From NCBI GenBank assembly GCA_964632355.1, contig CAZWBW010000109.1, positions 1 through 8,642 on the forward strand: a DNA stretch of 8,642 bases, given 5' to 3'. Positions 5,483 to 8,642 of the stretch are shown here, in pieces. Under the pieces are notes generated by a model. It searched no databases. It worked only from the letters and a program-made list of their open reading frames with translations, and had not been told where the DNA came from. Numbering within the stretch: the stretch's first letter is position 1; every line of letters begins with the position of its first letter. Origin of the DNA: JALOAP01 sp964632355 (GTDB taxonomy: Bacteria > Chloroflexota > Dehalococcoidia > Tepidiformales > Tepidiformaceae). The translations under genes were made by a program, and so were the position numbers.

Positions 5483-6411
5483 CAGATCTTCAGCAACTCC
5501 CGGAGCCGCGCCTCGACCTGGTCGATCGAGTAGTCCGGGGTGGACGCGCCGGCCGTCAACCCGATGCGCTCCACGCCGTCGAACCACGCCACGTCGAGTT
5601 CGTCGGGCCCCTCGATGTGGTGCGCAGGCGTTCCCTGCTCCTCGCACACTTCCTTCAGATGGCGCGTGTTCGCGCTCTTCTTCCCGCCGACCACCACCAT
5701 CACGTCGACCTGCCGGGCGAGCGCGGCGGCGGCCTCCTGCTGGCCCGTGGTCGCGTGGCAGAGCGTGTTCACCACGTGCAGCTCAAAGTTGTGGTCGCGC
5801 TGCAGCAGCATCAGGTTCGAAACGAACCGCGCGAAGTCCTCCATCTTGTGGGTGGTCTGCGCCATCAGCCCAATCTTGTTCGGGAAGCCGCCCGGGAAGT
5901 TCTCGATCACTTCGCGAAGGTGGTCCAGGTCCGCGCTCTCGACGATGGTCGCCCGCGGGGTTCCGTCCGTATCGGTGGCCCAGCCAACGATGCCGCGAAC
6001 CTCTTTGTGCCCCGGGTCGCCGAAGATCAGCACGTGGTAGCCCTCGCGCACGAACTTCTGCCCGTACCGCTGCGCGCGCGTCACAATCGGGCAAGTCGTG
6101 TCCACGATCTCCAGCCCGCTCGCCTCGAGCTGCTGGAGGACGCGCTGGCCCACGCCGTGCGCAGTGATCGCTACCCGCCCTTCCTTCACTGCCGCAGCCG
6201 TGGCCGCGCCGACATCGCCATCGATCTCGTCCGGGCCCGGAAGCTGGCGTACGCCGCTCGCGTCGAGCGCCCGCACCACATGCGGGTTGTGCACGATTTC
6301 GCCGACGCTGAACACCGGGCGATCGGGCCGGGCTTCCTCCTGCATTATCTGGACGGCGCGCCGCACGCCCATGCAGAAGCCCATTTCACTGGCGCGAAGA
6401 ATTTCCACCAT
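5482..6411 (-). CDS. ispH: 4-hydroxy-3-methylbut-2-enyl diphosphate reductase
   Basis: The last enzyme of the MEP isoprenoid pathway. It reduces HMBPP to IPP and DMAPP with a [4Fe-4S] cluster and an external ferredoxin or flavodoxin donor, in the cytoplasm. At 309 residues it is full length. The three cluster cysteines are Cys13 (GFCMGV), Cys107 (TTCP) and Cys218 (NTLCHAT). The substrate-binding residues His41 (VHNP), His85 (AHGV), His135/Glu137 (GHKEV) and SANT (246-249), plus the TAGASTP signature (287-292), are all present. So it should be active. The ATG at 6411 lies inside the end of the cmk-plsC gene (26-bp overlap) with no clear ribosome-binding site, which fits translational coupling. 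A GTG one codon later is an alternative start. The 3' end overlaps the DUF512 start. Confidence 0.97.
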   Translation of the reverse strand: MVEILRASEMGFCMGVRRAVQIMQEEARPDRPVFSVGEIVHNPHVVRALDASGVRQLPGPDEIDGDVGAATAAAVKEGRVAITAHGVGQRVLQQLEASGLEIVDTTCPIVTRAQRYGQKFVREGYHVLIFGDPGHKEVRGIVGWATDTDGTPRATIVESADLDHLREVIENFPGGFPNKIGLMAQTTHKMEDFARFVSNLMLLQRDHNFELHVVNTLCHATTGQQEAAAALARQVDVMVVVGGKKSANTRHLKEVCEEQGTPAHHIEGPDELDVAWFDGVERIGLTAGASTPDYSIDQVEARLRELLKI

Positions 6412-7894
6412 CAGGATCAGTATAGGCGTCGAGGTATTGCGCCGGTAGCAACGCGCGAATGGCGTCGAAGATGCGGTTGGTGAGTTCGCTCACCTGCTCT
6501 TCCGTTGGACGCCGCACCGCCTCTACCTGGATCGGCTCCCCGATGCGTACCTCGATCCGCGGCTTGCGCAGCACGTTGAGCGGATTTCGAAGCTGCTCCG
6601 TACCGACGATCGCGCACGGCAGGACAGGCGCCCCGGTGCGCAGCGCGATGACCGCCGTGCCCGGGTGCGGCTTCCCCAGCTTCCCGCTGCGGCTTCGCGT
6701 TCCTTCAGGGAACATCCCGATGACCTCGCCGCGCTTCAGCAACCGCTCGGCATGCAGCATCGCCGCCATGTCCGCGTCGAACCGCCGGACCGGGAACGCG
6801 CCGTACAGCCGCACGATGATCCCGAACGGCATCCTGAAGAGCTCGATCTTCGCCATGAAGTGGATGCGCCGTTTCGCGATGCCCGAGGCAAGGATCGGCG
6901 GGTCGGCGTTGTTCAGGTGGTTCGAAACCACGATCAGCGGCCCGGAGGCCGGGATGTGCTCCCGCCCCGGTGCCTTCCACCGCCCCAGCACCCACAGGAT
7001 CACGCGGAGCCCGTGCACACAGAACCAGTAGAACGGCGGCACGAACGTCGACCACTGCAGCCGTTTCCGAATTGGCGCCAGTAGTCGCGCGACGGTTCCC
7101 CCGTCACATTTCGCTTCCGATTGCCGCGACTGGCGGCCAGCACTCTGCGCCGGTTGCATCGCCGCCGCTGGCGGCGCTTGTTCGCGTGTCGCTGATGCTG
7201 ATCCAGCCCGTGCCTCGACCTCCGAGAATGCCCGCTGCAGCACCTGCTCGAGTGTCAGGTTCGTTGTGTCGATGCGGATCGCGTCGGCCGCGGGTTCCAG
7301 CGGGCTCGTCTTCCGTGTGCTGTCTATCTGGTCGCGCGCGATGATGTCGCCCTGCGATTGCTCCGGAGTCTGCGTCTGCCCCCACTCGCGTGCTTGCCGG
7401 GCACGCCGTTCCGCGCGCGCCTCCGGAGACGCTTCGAGGTAGAATTTCAGCGGCGCGCCGGGAAGCACTACGGTGCCGATGTCGCGCCCGGCGAGCACCC
7501 ACCGCCCGCCTTCCGCGAGCGTCCGCTGCAGCTTCACGAGCGCCGTTCGCACCCCGGCGATAGCGCTGTAAGCGCTCACGTTCGCCTCCACCTCGGGCGC
7601 GCGGAGCTCAGCCGTCACATCCTTCCCATCGAGCAGGATCCGCGTGTCCGTGGTGGCGTCCACCGTCAGGTTCAGTCGTTCCGCAAGTGCGACGCAGGCG
7701 GCCTCGTCGTCCGGCCGCGCACCATTTCGCAGTGCGGCGAGCGTGAACGCCCGGTACATCAGGCCGGTGTCGAGGAAGCGGTAGCCGAATCGTTCGGCCA
7801 GGGCTCTCCCGAGCGTGGTCTTGCCAGAAGCGGCCGGACCGTCGATGGCGATTGGAGAAGGCAGGGTACCCGGTGTGGTCTTGGGCTCGGTCAT
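6386..7894 (-). CDS. Fused CMP kinase / lysophospholipid acyltransferase
   Basis: A single uninterrupted frame of 502 residues joins two enzymes. Residues 14-228 are (d)CMP kinase: P-loop GPAASGKTT (19-27), DTGLMYR (42-48), GRDIGTVVLP (136-145) and the lid RDQIDSTRKTSPL (187-199). It phosphorylates CMP/dCMP with ATP. A linker of about 50 residues, rich in Ala, Gln and Ser (232-280), follows. Residues 285-490 form a PlsC-type 1-acylglycerol-3-phosphate acyltransferase: a hydrophobic membrane-binding stretch FYWFCVHGLRVILWVLG, the catalytic NHLNNADPP (His326, Asp331), FPVRR, the acceptor site FPEGTRS (395-401) and LPCAIVG. It would make phosphatidic acid at the membrane. Both motif sets are complete. 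The start ATG at 7894 has no clear Shine-Dalgarno and lies 21 bp from the divergent YjbR-like gene. An apparent in-frame extension to 8497 runs antisense to the neighbours through both N gaps and is rejected. The cmk-plsC-ispH order agrees with the family neighbourhood in Clostridia. Confidence 0.94.
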   Translation of the reverse strand: MTEPKTTPGTLPSPIAIDGPAASGKTTLGRALAERFGYRFLDTGLMYRAFTLAALRNGARPDDEAACVALAERLNLTVDATTDTRILLDGKDVTAELRAPEVEANVSAYSAIAGVRTALVKLQRTLAEGGRWVLAGRDIGTVVLPGAPLKFYLEASPEARAERRARQAREWGQTQTPEQSQGDIIARDQIDSTRKTSPLEPAADAIRIDTTNLTLEQVLQRAFSEVEARAGSASATREQAPPAAAMQPAQSAGRQSRQSEAKCDGGTVARLLAPIRKRLQWSTFVPPFYWFCVHGLRVILWVLGRWKAPGREHIPASGPLIVVSNHLNNADPPILASGIAKRRIHFMAKIELFRMPFGIIVRLYGAFPVRRFDADMAAMLHAERLLKRGEVIGMFPEGTRSRSGKLGKPHPGTAVIALRTGAPVLPCAIVGTEQLRNPLNVLRKPRIEVRIGEPIQVEAVRRPTEEQVSELTNRIFDAIRALLPAQYLDAYTDPDGGNSSRQ

Positions 7895-7915
7895 CGCGCT
7901 GTATGGTATGGCATC
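7895..7915. promoter_or_regulatory. 21-bp divergent start region, possible leaderless promoters
   Basis: Only 21 bases separate the cmk-plsC ATG and the YjbR-like GTG. On the plus strand TATGGT (7902-7907) lies 8 bases before the GTG. On the minus strand CATACA lies about 5 bases before the ATG. Both resemble -10 boxes at the distance expected for leaderless transcripts. There is no Shine-Dalgarno for either gene. The -35 match on the plus strand (TTGGGC, 7881-7886, spacing 15) is poor. Confidence 0.3.
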
Positions 7916-8266
7916 GTGCCCTACCTGCAGCAGGCCCGCGACCTCGCCCTCTCNNNNNNNNNNTCCCTCGAAGGCGCCTGGGAAGACTCTCCCTGGGAGC
8001 CGGACCACCCTGTCTACAAGAACGCGAAGGGGAAGATCTTCCTCATGCTCGGCCAGCGGGACGAGGGCGCGACGACGCTCACCCTCAAACTCACTCCCGG
8101 GGAGAGCGAGGCCGCGTTGCTCCTCCCGTTCGTTTCGGTTGCGGCCTACGTCGGCCGGTACGGCTGGGTCACCGCGGCGGTGACGAACGAGGTCGAATGG
8201 GAGATCGTCCACCCGTGGATTTCCCACAGCTACGAACTCGTGACCTGGCCGCGCCGCCGCCGGTAG
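7916..8266 (+). CDS. MmcQ/YjbR family protein, crossed by an N gap
   Basis: A small cytoplasmic protein of about 112-116 residues with the CyaY-like YjbR fold, often annotated as DNA-binding but without an established function. Recognised blocks are GAWEDSPWEPDHPVYKN, GKIFLMLG, TLTLKLTPGESEAALL, AYVGRYGWVTAAV and the C-terminal WISHSYELVTW. The first codon I support is GTG at 7916, with no ATG in frame and no ribosome-binding site. Ten N interrupt the gene after the first 12 residues. If the two flanking ends overlap by TC, the frame is kept and reads ALSLEGAWED, which is what the family has there, so the gap is probably artificial. The gene diverges from cmk-plsC and ends before the hairpin at 8290. 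Confidence 0.87.
   Translation: MPYLQQARDLALXXXXSLEGAWEDSPWEPDHPVYKNAKGKIFLMLGQRDEGATTLTLKLTPGESEAALLLPFVSVAAYVGRYGWVTAAVTNEVEWEIVHPWISHSYELVTWPRRRR
7954..7963. other. Assembly gap (10 N) inside the YjbR-like gene
   Basis: Exactly ten N, a placeholder length. The left flank ends in CTCTC and the right begins TCCCTC. Merging on the shared TC restores both the frame and the family's ALSL-GAWED block, so the real gap is likely a 2-base overlap with nothing missing. Confidence 0.9.
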
Positions 8267-8289
8267 CCCCCTGCTTACGCCCGGAACAA

Positions 8290-8316
8290 CGAAGGGGAGG
8301 CACTGCCTCCCCTTCG
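8290..8316. terminator. Bidirectional hairpin terminator between convergent genes
   Basis: A perfect 12-bp stem pairs CGAAGGGGAGGC (8290-8301) with GCCTCCCCTTCG (8305-8316) around the loop ACT. It sits 23 bp after the YjbR-like stop and 23 bp before the acyl-CoA dehydrogenase stop, so it can serve both strands. A smaller dyad, CGAAA-N5-TTTCG, follows at 8323-8337. No long T-tract is seen on either side. Confidence 0.72.
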
Positions 8317-8339
8317 CGCGCTCGAAATGCTGTTTCGCG

Positions 8340-8642
8340 TTAGTACGCGCCGAAGTCCCAGNNNNNNNNNNTCTTGAGCACGTTCTTGGCGATGACGATC
8401 CGGTGCACCTCGTCCGGACCATCAGCGATCCGCAGCGTCCGCGCTCCCGTGTACATCCCGGCGAGCGGGGTGTCGCCCGAGACGCCCATCGCACCATGGA
8501 CCTGGATCGCCCGGTCGACCACGCGCTCGTGCGCCGCCGGGACGAAGATCTTGATCGCCGAGATGTCGGTCCGGGCGTCGCCGCCGCGGTCGATCACCTT
8601 CGCCGTGTGAATCGTCATCAGGCGTGCCGCCTGGATGTCGAT
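8340..8642 (-). CDS. Acyl-CoA dehydrogenase, C-terminal part (cut by right edge)
   Basis: About 100 C-terminal residues of a flavin-dependent acyl-CoA dehydrogenase, the enzyme family that introduces the alpha-beta double bond in fatty-acid or amino-acid-derived acyl-CoAs. The C-terminal helical-bundle signatures are clear: AARLMTIHTAKVID, IKIFVPAAHERVVDRAIQ, VHGAMGVSGDTPLAGMY and ADGPDEVHRIVIAKN. The FAD-contacting HGAMG and DGPDEVH blocks are intact. DGPDEVH is seen in ACAD10/11-like and long-chain-type members; substrate cannot be told. The frame is open to the window edge, so the N-terminal and middle domains are outside. Ten N lie about seven codons before the stop. The frame is kept across them and ends in WDFGAY. 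It converges on the YjbR-like gene with a hairpin between them. Confidence 0.94.
   Translation of the reverse strand: MDIQAARLMTIHTAKVIDRGGDARTDISAIKIFVPAAHERVVDRAIQVHGAMGVSGDTPLAGMYTGARTLRIADGPDEVHRIVIAKNVLKXXXXWDFGAY
8362..8371. other. Assembly gap (10 N) near the end of the acyl-CoA dehydrogenase gene
   Basis: A second run of exactly ten N. The flanks do not share an end overlap. Simply abutting them would shift the frame, so if the stop at 8340 is right the real gap has a length of 1 plus a multiple of 3. Confidence 0.88.

Noticed and set aside
4151..5533. Plus-strand open frame of 460 codons opposite the DUF512 gene
   Set aside because: It is antisense to a clear conserved protein. Its composition is a His/Arg/Leu-rich mirror of the sense codons with no recognisable motif, as expected from high GC content.
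5483..5647. In-frame upstream extension of the DUF512 frame to 5647
   Set aside because: It lies wholly inside ispH in another frame, is Arg/Gly-rich, and the PDZ domain begins right after the ATG at 5482.
5617..6483. Plus-strand open frame of 288 codons opposite ispH
   Set aside because: It mirrors ispH codons, has no motif and would overlap the PlsC end.
7895..8497. In-frame upstream extension of the cmk-plsC frame to 8497
   Set aside because: It runs antisense through the YjbR-like gene, the terminator stem and both N gaps. The Cmk domain begins normally after the ATG at 7894.

Overview
The window is a stretch of high-GC bacterial chromosome carrying mostly housekeeping genes. It comes from a draft assembly, because two runs of exactly ten N (7954-7963 and 8362-8371) look like scaffolding placeholders. 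The combination of a DUF512-type radical-SAM-like protein, MEP-pathway IspH, a CMP kinase joined to an acyltransferase, and an acyl-CoA dehydrogenase would fit a Chloroflexota-like or other deep-branching high-GC lineage. That placement is an inference; nothing here is diagnostic.

Layout from left to right. A glyceraldehyde-3-phosphate dehydrogenase gene (minus strand, cut by the left edge) is preceded by a YbjQ/UPF0145-type gene on the same strand. Diverging from YbjQ is a 40-residue zinc-ribbon microprotein (plus strand, TTG start, strong Shine-Dalgarno). Its stop overlaps the stop of a convergent HAD-like gene by a few bases. The HAD gene lies 11 bp downstream of a MobA/MocA-like nucleotidyltransferase gene on the minus strand. 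Upstream of that are a GC-rich hairpin, a LysR-family regulator with dyads in its promoter region, and a [2Fe-2S] ferredoxin.

The core of the window is a minus-strand operon transcribed from about 7894 leftwards: a cmk-plsC fusion, ispH, a PDZ/radical-SAM/DUF512 protein, and the ferredoxin. The first three overlap each other (26 bp, then TGATG) and the ferredoxin follows after 32 bp. They join nucleotide metabolism, phospholipid synthesis and isoprenoid synthesis. The ferredoxin could supply electrons to IspH or DUF512 (inference). Diverging from cmk, only 21 bp away, is an MmcQ/YjbR-like gene (plus strand). A strong bidirectional hairpin separates it from the C-terminal part of an acyl-CoA dehydrogenase (minus strand, cut by the right edge).

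I see no mobile element, CRISPR array, tRNA or rRNA, and no defence or other exotic system. The points most worth a second look are the Cmk-PlsC fusion, the unannotated-size zinc-ribbon gene, the degenerate HAD motifs, the LysR-type operator dyads, the ferredoxin beside ispH/DUF512, and the 21-bp divergent gap that suggests leaderless transcripts.
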